A stretch of DNA of 64,000 nucleotides from Aggregicoccus sp. 17bor-14 (GTDB lineage: Bacteria > Myxococcota > Myxococcia > Myxococcales > Myxococcaceae). The notes below the pieces were generated by a model, which ran no database searches, had not been told where the DNA came from, and worked only from the letters and a program-made list of their open reading frames with translations. This document shows positions 19,245 through 28,700 of this stretch, piece by piece (position 1 is the stretch's first letter; the number at the start of each line of letters is the position of its first letter). A program made the translations under genes and the position numbers. The stretch lies in assembly GCF_009659535.1 (NCBI RefSeq), contig NZ_VJZZ01000005.1, forward strand, positions 186,001 through 250,000. Direction: 5' to 3'.

Positions 19245-19543
19245 GCCCGCTCGCCGTCATCTGCGCCATGGCCGCGCTCACCTACGCCACGCGCTGGGTG
19301 GGCCTGCGCTTCAACGACCTGCAGCTGCCGCCCTTCTGGCTCGACTTCCTGCGCTTCGTGCCGGTGTCGGTGTTCACCGCGCTGGTGGTGCCCGCGCTCT
19401 CGGGACCGCGGGGGCAGACGCCCGCGCGCGTGCTCGCGGCGGCCGTGGCCGCACTGGTGCTGTGGCGCTTCGGCCGGATGTGGCTGGGGCTCGCGGTGGG
19501 GCTCGCCGCCTTCGCTGCCCTTCGCGCGCTGCTCGGCGTGTAG
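19241..19543 (+). CDS. azlD: AzlD-family exporter subunit
   Basis: 100 residues starting at TTG 19241, which overlaps the azlC stop as TTGA. A later in-frame ATG (19268) would cut the first helix. Three or four membrane helices; TYATRWVGLRF and FLRFVPVSVFTALVVPAL match AzlD/YgaH. It should form the branched-chain amino-acid exporter with AzlC. Confidence 0.85.
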   Translation: MSPLAVICAMAALTYATRWVGLRFNDLQLPPFWLDFLRFVPVSVFTALVVPALSGPRGQTPARVLAAAVAALVLWRFGRMWLGLAVGLAAFAALRALLGV

Positions 19544-19749
19544 CCCGCGCGGCCCGTCCGGGCAGGGGCGACGCCGCTTATTCCCCTCCGCCGCGTGAAG
19601 CGCGCCGCGCGGTGGACGCGCGGCCGGGCCGACCTGCGGCCCTGCAGGCGTCCGCTGCACGCGGGGGCCCTGTGCACTCCGCACCCCTGCGCGCACCTTG
19701 TGACGCGCTGTCCCCCCGTCCCCCTCTCCCTCCCCTGGAGCCACGCGCC

Positions 19750-20799
19750 ATGGCGAACCCCAAGAACCCTGACCTCCCCCGTGACAACGCCGACACGAAC
19801 CGCGGACTGAATGCCGGCAGCGCGGGCTACGACGACGCCTCCAACGGCCGCAGCACGCGCCCGCAGGACACGGCAGGCCGGCAGTCCTACGGCATGACGG
19901 GCGGCCTGGGCAGCAGCGGCAGCTCGCAGCGCGACTTCTACCGCGAGGCACTCTCGCGCGGCGTGAACCGCCGCATGGGCCGCGACGACCTGCAGCGCGA
20001 CTTCCGCGGCGAGTCGCGCCCCTACGATCGCCCCGAGGACTACCGCAGCGAGGGCGTGCGCGGCGAGAACTACGGCCAGGGCAGCAACTATGGCGTGCGC
20101 CCCGAGCGCTACGCGGAGATGCAGGGACGCAACGAGGGCTTCCGCGGGCAGGAGACCTACCGCACGGAGGAGTTCCAGCGCGGCGACCTGCAGCGCGGCG
20201 ACTTCCAGCGCGGCGACTGGCAGCGCGGCAACGAGCGCAACGAGGGCAGCCACATGCCCACCGGGCGCACGATGGCGCTCGCGGCCGCGGGCCTGGGCGC
20301 GGTGGGCGCGGGCCTCGGGCTGATGCGCCGCGGGCGCTGGGCGAAGGAGCCCCTGTGCGCGAACGACGTGATGAGCCGCGGCGTGAAGACGGTGATGCCC
20401 GAGCACACGCTGCGCGAGGTGGCGCGGCTGATGCGCGAGGAGAACGTGGGCATCGTGCCGGTGACGGACGCGCAGGGAAGGCTGCTCGGCGTGGTGACGG
20501 ACCGCGACCTCGTGGTGCGCGCGATGAGCGAGGACCGGATGCCCTCGCAGGTGCGCGTCTCGGACATCATGTCCTCCGAGGACCTGGAGGTGGCCACGCC
20601 CGAGGACGCGCTCAACGACATCATCGAGCTGATGGGCCGCAAGCAGGTGCGCCGCATCCCGGTGGTGGAGCGCGACAACCGGCTGGTGGGCATCATCGCC
20701 ATGGGGGACATCGCCACGCGCGCCGAGTTCGACGAGGAGCTGCAGGACGCGCTCGAGCGCATCTCCTCGCGCCGCTCCTTCTGGGCGCGTCTAGGCTAG
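19750..20799 (+). CDS. CBS-domain-pair protein with repetitive N-terminus and hydrophobic segment
   Basis: 349 residues. Residues 1-170 are a low-complexity stretch rich in Arg, Gly, Asp, Gln and Tyr; at 141-160 the unit QRGDx is repeated four times. Residues 173-192 (TMALAAAGLGAVGAGLGLM) form a hydrophobic Ala/Gly segment that could enter the membrane or pack as a glycine zipper. Two CBS domains fill 200-340 (ANDVMSRGVKTVMP, VGIVPVTDAQGRLLGVVTDRDL, RRIPVVERDNRLVGIIAMGDI). CBS pairs bind adenosine nucleotides; what this one controls is unknown. Ends 5 bp before the next gene, so the two are probably cotranscribed. Confidence 0.85.
   Translation: MANPKNPDLPRDNADTNRGLNAGSAGYDDASNGRSTRPQDTAGRQSYGMTGGLGSSGSSQRDFYREALSRGVNRRMGRDDLQRDFRGESRPYDRPEDYRSEGVRGENYGQGSNYGVRPERYAEMQGRNEGFRGQETYRTEEFQRGDLQRGDFQRGDWQRGNERNEGSHMPTGRTMALAAAGLGAVGAGLGLMRRGRWAKEPLCANDVMSRGVKTVMPEHTLREVARLMREENVGIVPVTDAQGRLLGVVTDRDLVVRAMSEDRMPSQVRVSDIMSSEDLEVATPEDALNDIIELMGRKQVRRIPVVERDNRLVGIIAMGDIATRAEFDEELQDALERISSRRSFWARLG
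20176..20229 (+). repeat. 15-bp tandem repeat inside the CBS gene
   Basis: CAGCGCGGCGACCTG and two close variants in tandem plus a fourth partial copy, each coding QRGD followed by L, F or W, then QRGN. Only the last codon varies, always to a hydrophobic or aromatic residue. Confidence 0.85.
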
Positions 20800-20804
20800 G
20801 GGGC

Positions 20805-21797
20805 ATGGCCCAGCCCTTCCTGCTGCTGAACGAGGCGGACGTGCGGCGCGTGCTCACCCTGGACGCGCTGCTGCCCGCGCTCGCGGAGACGCTCTCCCGC
20901 TTCTCCGCGGGCGAGCTCGTGCAGCCGCAGCGCAGCGTGCTCGCGGTGGGCCCTGCGGCCTCCTTCTTCGGGGTGATGCCGGCCTACAGCCCGGCCCCGC
21001 CCGCGCTGGGCGCGAAGCTCGTCACCGTGGTGCACGCGAACGCCGCGCGCGGGCTGCCCAGCCACCTCGCCACCGTGCTGCTGCTGGACCCGGACACGGG
21101 CGCCCTGCTCGCGCTGCTGGACGGGCGCTACATCACAGAGCTGCGCACCGCGGCCGTCTCGGCCCTCTCCGTGCGCCACCTCGCGGCCGGGCCCGTGCGC
21201 ACGCTCGCGCTGCTGGGCGCGGGCGTGCAGGCCCAGAGCCACCTGCACGCGCTTTCACACCTCGGCCCGCTCGAGGAGGTGCGGGTGTGGAGCCCGCGCC
21301 AGGAGAGCCGCGAGCGCTTCGCCCGCGCGCACGCCGCGGCAGCCGCACCCGGGCGGATGCGCGCGGTGGACAGCGCCGAGGAGGCGGTGCAGGGCGCGCA
21401 AGCGGTGGTGCTCGCCACCGCGGCCACCGAGCCCGTGCTGCAGGATGCGTGGGTGGCGCCGGGCGCGCACGTGGTCTCCGTGGGCGCGTGCCGGCCGGCG
21501 GAGCGGGAGCTGGATCCCGTGCTCCTCGCGCGCTCGCGCCTCTTCGTGGACTCGCGCACGGCGGCGCTCGCCGAGTCCGGCGACGTGGTGCAGGGCCTGC
21601 GCGAGGGGCGCTTCGGCCCCGCGCACCTGAGGGCGGAGCTGGGCGAGGTCATCGGCGGCCGGGCCCCAGGGCGACAGAGCGCCGAGGAGGTCACCGTCTT
21701 CAAGTCGCTGGGGCTCGCGGTGGAGGACTTGTGCGCCGCGCAGCTCGCGTACCGGCTCGCCCGGGAGCGGGGGCTGGGCCAGGCGCTGGCGCTCTAA
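20805..21797 (+). CDS. Ornithine cyclodeaminase / mu-crystallin family enzyme
   Basis: 330 residues. Lys71 in LGAKLVTV and Arg114 in TELRTAA are at the substrate-carboxylate positions of the family; GAGVQA (138-143) is the nucleotide-binding turn of the NAD(P) fold; GDVVQGL and VFKSLGLAVEDL close the domain. Members include ornithine cyclodeaminase, alanine dehydrogenase and ketimine reductases, and sequence alone does not choose between them. It follows the CBS gene by 5 bp with no obvious metabolic link. Confidence 0.87.
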   Translation: MAQPFLLLNEADVRRVLTLDALLPALAETLSRFSAGELVQPQRSVLAVGPAASFFGVMPAYSPAPPALGAKLVTVVHANAARGLPSHLATVLLLDPDTGALLALLDGRYITELRTAAVSALSVRHLAAGPVRTLALLGAGVQAQSHLHALSHLGPLEEVRVWSPRQESRERFARAHAAAAAPGRMRAVDSAEEAVQGAQAVVLATAATEPVLQDAWVAPGAHVVSVGACRPAERELDPVLLARSRLFVDSRTAALAESGDVVQGLREGRFGPAHLRAELGEVIGGRAPGRQSAEEVTVFKSLGLAVEDLCAAQLAYRLARERGLGQALAL

Positions 21798-21889
21798 CCC
21801 CGCGAAAAGAGAGGCCCGGCAGAAATCTTCCAAGGCGGCGTGCGACATTTTCCGGGGGCTCCTGTCACGGCGGGCAGGAGGGAAAATCC

Positions 21890-23800
21890 ATGCCCCACGA
21901 CGCCTCGCACACCCCCGCCGTCTCCCCCGCTGCCGCCCCGGGCTGGAGGCTCCGCCTGCTCGGCCGCGGTGAGCTGTGGGGCCCCAACGGCCCGGTGCGC
22001 CTGGAGCGCAACCAGCTGGTGATGCTCGCGTACCTGGTGCGGGGCCTGCCCACGACCCGGCCCGAGCTCGCCGCGATGCTCTGGCCCAGCGTGCCGGCGG
22101 CCACTGCGGGGGCGAACCTGCGCCAGATGCTGCGCCGGCTGCGCCTCGCCTGCGGCGGGCACGAGCTGCTGCAGCAGCTGGAGTGGAACGGGCCGGTGTC
22201 GCTCGCGCCCGGGCTGGACGTGGACCTGTGGCACCTGCGCGACGCGGCCCTGGGCCTCAAGCCCGCGGGCGACCTGCTCGCGCACTGCGGGGAGCTGCTC
22301 GCGGGGCGCGTGCTGGACGGGGAGCTGGATGCGACGGGGTGGCTGGACGCGATGCGCGTGGAGGCCGAGGGGCGCGTGCGCCGCCTGTGCGAGCGCGAGC
22401 TGCAGCGGCTGCAGGACGCGGGCGAGCTGGACGCGGCGCTGGGCGTGGCGGAGCGGTGGGTGCGCGCCGAGGCCACCTCGGAGCGCGCGGCGCGCGCGCT
22501 GATGGGGCTGCACGCGGCGCTAGGCAACCGCAGCGCCGCGCTCGCCGTGTACGAGCAGCTCAAGCGCGAGCTCTGCGTGCAGCTGGAGGCCACGCCGGGC
22601 CCCGAGACGGCTGCGCTCGCGCAGCGCATCCGCACCCGCGGCGCCGCGAGCGTGCGCCCCGCCGAGGGCGCGGGGGCCGCGGCGCCCCTGCCCGCGGCGC
22701 TGCTGCGCCCCGAGCGCCTGGTGGGGCGCGGGGGCGAGTGGCGCGCGCTGGAGGAGGCGTGGGCTGCGGGGCAGGCGGCCTTCCTCGCCGGTGCGCCGGG
22801 CGTGGGCAAGAGCCGGCTCGCGGTGGACTTCGCCGCGAGCCGCGGCCCGTGCCTGCGCGTGGGCTGCCAGCCCGGAGAGCGCCCCGTCGCGTTCGCGAGC
22901 GCGCTGCGGCTGCTGCGCCAGCTGCGCGCCGAGCGCCCCGGGACGCGCCTTCCCGGGTGGGCGGGCCGCATTCTCGTGCAGCTCGCGCGCGACGCCGGGG
23001 GCAGTGCCCCCACCGCGCTCGCCACCTACGAGGCGCTCGCCGCGGCCTTCCGCGCCGCCACGCAAGGGCTCCAGGTGCTGGTGGTGGACGGGCTCGAGCA
23101 CTGCGACGACGCGAGCCTCGCCTTCCTCGAGTACCTGCTCGGCGAGCGCCCCCCTCCGGGCGCGGGCGAGCCGGTGCGGCTGCTCGCGTGCTGGACGCCG
23201 GGCGCGGGCGCCGCGCCGGTGCAGGCGCTGGTCGCGCGCCTCGGCGCCCAGGGCCAGGCGCGCGAGGTGCGCGTGGGCGCCCTCTCGCGCGCAGCAACCC
23301 TGGAGCTGCTCGCCTCGCTCGGCCACCCCGGGCTGGGCGCGGCGCAGGCCGAGGCGCTGTGGCGCTACGCGGGTGGAAACCCCTTCCTCCTGCTGCAGGC
23401 CCTGCGCGAGCAGGCGCGCGAGCCCGAGGCGTCGCCCTGCGCCCCCGCGCGGCTGCAGGCCCACCTCCAGCCGCGCCTCGCCGCGCTGGGCGCGGAGCTG
23501 GGCTCCGAAGGCCTGCACCTGCTGCGCGAGCTGCTGGAGTCCGGCGGCCGCTCGGGCGCGGTGGCGGCAGGCCCGGTGCGCGCGCTGCTCGCGGCGCTCG
23601 CCGAGGAGGGGCTGGTGGGGCCGGAGGGCCTCGGGCACGGGGCCCTGTGCCAGGTGGTGGAGGCCGCGTGCGCGGCGCTGCCCCCGCGCCTCCCCCTGCT
23701 GCCGGCCGCGAGCGATGCGCCGCCGCGAGCCGCCGCGCCGCTGCGCCCTGCGCGCCGCGCGGGCAAACTCCAGGGCGCACGCACCCAGCTGGCAGGCTGA
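21890..23800 (+). CDS. BTAD-domain transcriptional regulator with AAA ATPase module
   Basis: 636 residues. Residues 20-110 form a winged-helix domain of the SARP/OmpR type, and 112-250 a BTAD tetratricopeptide-like domain (ELDAALGVAERWVRAEATSERAARALMGLHAALGN, and so on). From 275 an AAA/AfsR-like ATPase has Walker A GAPGVGKSR (301-309) and Walker B LVVDGLEHCDD, then RYAGGNPFLLLQAL. There is no C-terminal helix-turn-helix. Ribosome site CAGGAGG before ATG 21890. It should sense a cell signal through ATP and BTAD and activate transcription. It converges on the sigma factor at 23809. Confidence 0.87.
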   Translation: MPHDASHTPAVSPAAAPGWRLRLLGRGELWGPNGPVRLERNQLVMLAYLVRGLPTTRPELAAMLWPSVPAATAGANLRQMLRRLRLACGGHELLQQLEWNGPVSLAPGLDVDLWHLRDAALGLKPAGDLLAHCGELLAGRVLDGELDATGWLDAMRVEAEGRVRRLCERELQRLQDAGELDAALGVAERWVRAEATSERAARALMGLHAALGNRSAALAVYEQLKRELCVQLEATPGPETAALAQRIRTRGAASVRPAEGAGAAAPLPAALLRPERLVGRGGEWRALEEAWAAGQAAFLAGAPGVGKSRLAVDFAASRGPCLRVGCQPGERPVAFASALRLLRQLRAERPGTRLPGWAGRILVQLARDAGGSAPTALATYEALAAAFRAATQGLQVLVVDGLEHCDDASLAFLEYLLGERPPPGAGEPVRLLACWTPGAGAAPVQALVARLGAQGQAREVRVGALSRAATLELLASLGHPGLGAAQAEALWRYAGGNPFLLLQALREQAREPEASPCAPARLQAHLQPRLAALGAELGSEGLHLLRELLESGGRSGAVAAGPVRALLAALAEEGLVGPEGLGHGALCQVVEAACAALPPRLPLLPAASDAPPRAAAPLRPARRAGKLQGARTQLAG

Positions 23801-23808
23801 GCGGGGCG

Positions 23809-24693
23809 CTAGTCTCCGGAGCCTCCGGGGGCGGGCGTCGAGCGCAGCCAGCGCAGCGTGACGTCCAGCTGGCTGCGCACCTGGCGCAGCACGCTGTCCA
23901 GCTCGGGCTCGGACATGCGCCAGCGCTGCTGAAGGCGCGCGCGCGTCTCGTCCAGCAGCGCCTTGCGGCCGCGCACCACCCAACGCGCGGCGGTGGCGCG
24001 GTGCACGCCGTAGGTGCGCCCCAGCTGGTCGATGGAGAGCCCGTCCAGGAAGTGCAGCCGCAGCACGTTGCGCTCGTCCACGCCGAGCGCCGCGAGCGCC
24101 GCGTCGAAGGCCTCGCGGAACTCGCGCGCGTAGTGCTGCTTGAGGAAACTCAGCTCCGCATCCGGTCCTGCGCGCTGCGCGAGTTCCGCGCTGTCGCTGC
24201 CGGCGTCGCGGGCCACGCTGCCGCGTGCCTCGCGCAGGTTCAGCGCGGTGCGCACGGCGGCCACCCGCAGCCAGCGCTCCAGCGGGGCCTGCCCCGCGTA
24301 GTCGAGGATGCGCGGCGCGGCGCGCTCGGCGCTCCCCATGAGCAGCCGCTCCAGCAGCGCCTGGCGCACCTCGTCCGCCGGCGCGACCCCGCCCTTGACC
24401 GCGTGGCCCACCGCGCGCTGCAGCAGCCGCTCGAGCGCGGCGAGCGCCGCCGGGGCGCCGCGGGCGCAGGCCCACGCGAGGTAGAGGTCTGCGACGTTCA
24501 GCGCCGCGAGCGCCTCGGCGCTGCCCCCGGCCGCGTGCCGCGCGAGGTGTGCGCCGAACTCCGCCTCCGGCTCGGGGAGCCCGGGCCAGGCGGCGCGCGC
24601 CGCGGCGCACGCGCGCGAGAGCGCCTGCGCGAGGCCGGGCGAGCGCTGTCCGCCCGCGCCGACGAAACCCGCCTCCACGCCTGCGTCGCTCAT
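23809..24693 (-). CDS. Sigma-70-like RNA polymerase sigma factor, myxobacterial type
   Basis: 294 residues. A divergent region 2 (around 85-165: LLQRAVGHAVKGGVAPADEVRQALLERLL, then APLERWLRVAAVRTALNLRE) and region 4 at about 195-250 (LGVDERNVLRLHFLDGLSIDQLGRTYGVHRATAARWVVRGRKAL) are seen. It resembles the ECF-like sigma family multiplied in myxobacteria. No anti-sigma gene beside it; 8 bp separate its stop from the convergent BTAD gene. Confidence 0.82.
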   Translation of the reverse strand: MSDAGVEAGFVGAGGQRSPGLAQALSRACAAARAAWPGLPEPEAEFGAHLARHAAGGSAEALAALNVADLYLAWACARGAPAALAALERLLQRAVGHAVKGGVAPADEVRQALLERLLMGSAERAAPRILDYAGQAPLERWLRVAAVRTALNLREARGSVARDAGSDSAELAQRAGPDAELSFLKQHYAREFREAFDAALAALGVDERNVLRLHFLDGLSIDQLGRTYGVHRATAARWVVRGRKALLDETRARLQQRWRMSEPELDSVLRQVRSQLDVTLRWLRSTPAPGGSGD

Positions 24694-24825
24694 CCCACCT
24701 CACCTGCCCGCGCAGCCAGCCCGACGGGCGGGCCAGGGAGGCCCGGGCGGTGGCAGGCGGCGCGGCGCCGAGGAGGAGTATGCACCAGCCGGACACCTGG
24801 CTGCAGGCCTAGCTGGGCGAGCGCC

Positions 24826-25644
24826 CTAGCGCGAGAGCCACAGCGCCGTCTTCACGAAGGTGCCGCTGTGGCCGCACTGCTCGAAGCCGTCGAACAGCAG
24901 CTCGGCGCTCGTGCCGGGCGCCTCGTCCGTGTAGTCCATGCTCACCTTGAGCGGCGTCTTCGAGCCGTCCGTCTCCAGCGCGCTCACCGTCACGGTGTAC
25001 TGGCCCACCGGAAGGTCCCCCAGCCCGTCCTGCACGCGCGTCTGCTTCACCAGCGTCTGGCCGGTGCTCCCGTCGATGAGCGGCCCGGTGGGCACCAGCG
25101 TCACCTCGATGCGCTGCGTGCGCTCCACCCACTCGGGCTCATCCGGGGAGACGTTCACGTGGTTGTCGAACTCGAGCGAGCCGCCCCAGGACTCGCTGCC
25201 AATCCCGTCCGGCGCCTCGCCGGAGTCGCCGGTGAGCCTCCAGCGCCAGTTGCGCACCACGCCCTGCGAGGCGTTGAAGGCGTCCAGGTCGCTGTGCTGC
25301 GCGGGGGCGAGCCGGATGCAGTAGCGCCGGCCATGGTAGGTGACGGCCTTGTAGGCCTGCGCGTAGTAGGGGTTCGTCTTCGCGTTGAGCTCCACCGAGC
25401 GGTACAGCCCCTTCGCGTCGGAGTGGGTCTCCACGTAGCCCTCGAACATCGCGGGCCAGATGGAGACGAGCGCGTCCGCCACCGGCGCGCCCCGCTCGTC
25501 CAGCACCTGCCCGGCCACCGTGTTCGCCTCGGCCTTCACCTGCTGCCCGGGCTCGCCGCCGCCGCCCGACCCGCCCGTGTCGTCCCCGCAGGCCACCAGG
25601 CCCATCGCCGCCACGCACGCCATCGAAACGCTGCGCCACTTCAT
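24826..25644 (-). CDS. Lipoprotein with carboxypeptidase-regulatory-like domain
   Basis: 272 residues. Lipobox LVAC, then a Gly/Ser linker. Residues about 38-110 (VAGQVLDERGAPVADALVSIWPA...GLYRSVELNAK) resemble a CarboxypepD-regulatory or Cna-B-like beta domain. The C-terminal half (VTLVPTGPLIDGSTGQTLVKQ, GQYTVTVSALETDGSKTPL) is beta-rich and unrecognised. Likely surface exposed; function unknown. A hairpin touches the start codon (25645-25680). Confidence 0.7.
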   Translation of the reverse strand: MKWRSVSMACVAAMGLVACGDDTGGSGGGGEPGQQVKAEANTVAGQVLDERGAPVADALVSIWPAMFEGYVETHSDAKGLYRSVELNAKTNPYYAQAYKAVTYHGRRYCIRLAPAQHSDLDAFNASQGVVRNWRWRLTGDSGEAPDGIGSESWGGSLEFDNHVNVSPDEPEWVERTQRIEVTLVPTGPLIDGSTGQTLVKQTRVQDGLGDLPVGQYTVTVSALETDGSKTPLKVSMDYTDEAPGTSAELLFDGFEQCGHSGTFVKTALWLSR

Positions 25645-25680
25645 GTGTCCTCACCTCCGTAATTCGGTGTGTGAGGACAC
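25645..25680 (-). promoter_or_regulatory. Hairpin abutting the start codon of the lipoprotein gene
   Basis: On the gene strand GTGTCCTCAC pairs perfectly with GTGAGGACAC (10 bp), the second arm ending at the base before ATG 25644. The 16-nt loop contains ACGGAG, and the likely ribosome site GGAGGTGA runs from the loop into the stem. The structure could lower or switch translation. Confidence 0.5.
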
Positions 25681-25713
25681 CCTGACGGGCAGTCGTGACG
25701 AGGGCGTTACGGC

Positions 25714-28700
25714 TCAGTCGCGCAGCTTCTGGGCGAAGGCACGCAGCGCCGCGGCTGCGCGCTCGAGCGGGGCGCGCGGGATGGAGAAGACGGCGCGAAC
25801 GCGCTGCGGGTCCGAGCACCAGGCGCCGCCGTTGAGCACCACGTGCGTGTGCGCGTACACCTGCGCGGGCAGGTTCTCGGGCGTGAGCCGCACGCCGTCC
25901 ACCTGCTTTCCCAGCCACGCGTCCATGCGCGGGGCGAGGAAGAGGCCGCCCGCCTCCCGCGCCTCGTCGGGCGCCTGCGCGGGCAGCGCCGCGGCGAGCA
26001 GCGCGCGCTTGTCCGCGAGCTCCGCGCGCATGCGGGTGAGGAACTCGCGCACGGCGCGGTGGCGCTCGGGGTGCAGCAGGCGCCCGTCGCCCCCGCGCGC
26101 CCAGGCGCCGTAGAGGTGCGCCGCGGCGCGCGCGGTGGCCAGGTGCAGCCTGCCGAGCGTGGCCTCCTGCACGCGCGCGAGCAGCCGCGCGTCGCGCGCC
26201 GCGAGCCAGCCCACGCGCAGCCCCCCGGCGGCGAACTCCTTGGAGAGCCCGCCGAGCACCAGGGTGCGCGCTCCGATGCCCGGCACCACCTGCTCCACGG
26301 TGACGGGGCTCATCACCGTGTCGGCCGCGCGGTTGCTCAGGTTCACCAGGCCGAAGATCTCGTCGGACACCAGCCACGCGCCCTGCCCCACCACCCAGGT
26401 GGCCAGCTCCACCAGCTCCTCGTGGGTGAGGTAGGTGCCCGCGGGGTTGGCCGGCTGCGACACCACCACGACATCCGCAGCGCGGGCGCCCGCGCTGCCG
26501 CCGCGCCGCGCGTAGAGCGCCTCGAGCGGCCCCACCTCCACCTCGCAGCCCGCCGCCTCCAGCGTGGGCGGCAGCACGCCGTAGCAGGGGGCGGCGAGGA
26601 ACACGCGGGGGCTGCGCCCCAGCTGCCGCGCGAGCGCCACGCCCAGGTCGTGCACCAGCGGCCACACCCCTTGCGCGAGCACCAGCTCGCGCGGCGCGTA
26701 GCGCAGGCCGCGCGTCTCCAGGAGGAAGGCCGCCACGCCCTCCGCGAGCCCGTGCCCCGCCTCCGGCTCGTGCGGGGCGGCGAGCGCCGCGACGAGGCCC
26801 GAGACCAGCGGCGCGGGCAGCGGGCCCTCGTTCTCGCCGTAGTCCAGGCGCACGCGCTCGGGGTCGTCCTCGCGGAACACCCGGGGCGCGAACGCGGGAG
26901 CGCCCGCGAGCCGCGCGATGCGCTGCGAGCGCGGCAGGGGCACGGCGGGCTCCGCGCGCGGCGGGACCTCGGGGGCAGGGCCGAAGGAGATGCGGAAGGA
27001 GAGCAGGTCCGCGAAGGTGCGCTCGTAGAACCACTGCGCGAGCGTGCTCACGCGGCTGTAGGTGACCTCCGCCACCACCTCCAGGTCCTGGCGCAGCTGC
27101 TCGCCCACGGGCAGCAGCAGCGTGAGCTCCAGGTCCGGGTACACCGCGTTCTTGATGAGGCCGTAGAGCACCACCAGGTTCGCGTGGGGGCTCGGCTCGC
27201 GCGCGAGGAACTCGAAGAGCGTGCGCGGCTCCACGCCGGAGGTGATGTTGAAGAAGGGGCTCTCGTCGAGCACCACCCGGATGCCGCGGCGCGCGGCCTC
27301 GGCGAGGATGTCGCGCAGCGCGGCGAGGTTCGTGCGCTCCGAGGGCTCCACGCTCAGCAGCACCAGCTTCACCGGGAACGCGGTGAGCAGGCGCTTGATC
27401 TCCGAGAGCGTGTTGTGGGTCACGGTGACGTGCACCCCCGCCTTCTCCAGGGCGCGCGCGTACACGCCCTGCACGTTGCGGCTCACCAGCACCTCGTCGC
27501 CCGCGTCGCAGGTGGCGAGCAGCAGCGCGTACACCGCCTGCTCGCGCTCGGGGGCGACGAAGACCTCGTCCTCGCGCAGCCGCAGGTCGAAGAAGCGCTC
27601 GAGGTAGCGCGCGATGAGGCGGCGGAAGGAGGCGTCGCCGGACTCGTGCGCGTACGGCGCCACGGGCGCGTGCGCGAGCCGCTCGGCGAGCGCCGCGACG
27701 AAGGAGAGCTGCTCCTGCCCTGCGTGCGCGAGGTCCAGCTCCGCGAGCAGGCTCTCCAGGCCCAGCGCCCGCAGCGCGCGCCGCAGCGCGAGCGCCTCGC
27801 GTGGCAGGGCGGGCCGCGCCTCCCACACCGCCACCTCGTGCCAGATGGGGTTGCCGGCCGCGAGCCAGCCCAGGGCGGTGGCCGCGCGGATGGGCTCCGC
27901 GCTGTGCGCCTGCATGAAGAACTCGAACTCGCGCCCCGTGCGCTGCTCGAGCGCCACCAGCGGGCGGATGTCCGTGTCCGCCGCCTGCATCACCCGGCGC
28001 GCCACCTGCACGTGGGTGCGAAAGCCCCGGCGGCTGAACATGCGCTCGATGATGCGGTGGCCCGGGCGCCCCGCCAGGTTGAGCAGCAGCCGCCCGCCGG
28101 GCGCGAGGCGCTCGGGCGCCTCGTCCAGCAGCCGCGCGATGAGCCCCAGCCCGAAGTGGTCCTCGTACACGTTCTGCACGGCGCAGTAGTTGGACAGGTC
28201 GTAGAGCGCCTGCGCGTCGTGCGCGTCCGGCGCCAGCGCATCCAGTCCGGGAGCGAGCGCGGGCGGCAGCCCCTCGCTGCGCAGCACCTGCGGGATGCAG
28301 CCCACCACGAAGTCCCAGCCCTCGCTCACGGACACGTCGCGCAACAGGTCGCTCTGCGCGAAGGAGAGGCGCTCCACGAGCGCCGCGTCGCCGTTGAGCC
28401 AGGCGTTGAGCCGCGCCACCACGGGCGCCTGCGGGTTCAGGTCCACGCCGTGCACGCGCGAGAGCGCGGTGAAGCGTGCGAGCGCGATGCAGATCCACCC
28501 CGAGCCCGACCCCACCTCGACGAGCCGCTTGCCCGCGTACTCGTCCAGCGGGACCTTCAGCAGCCCCTCGAGGAAGGTGTAGGCCCAGGCCTCGGGCGCG
28601 AAGATGGAGGGCAGCAGCAGCAGCTCGAGCCGCTCCTGCGAGGCGCCCACCGCGACCACCACCGTGGCGAGCCGCAGGGGCGCGCCCTCGGGCGCCCCGC

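Noticed and set aside
24780-24812. ATG with a strong ribosome site GAGGAGGAG followed by ten codons (MHQPDTWLQA)
   Set aside because: Too short to support, and it lies on the strand opposite to both neighbours with no other sign of a gene.
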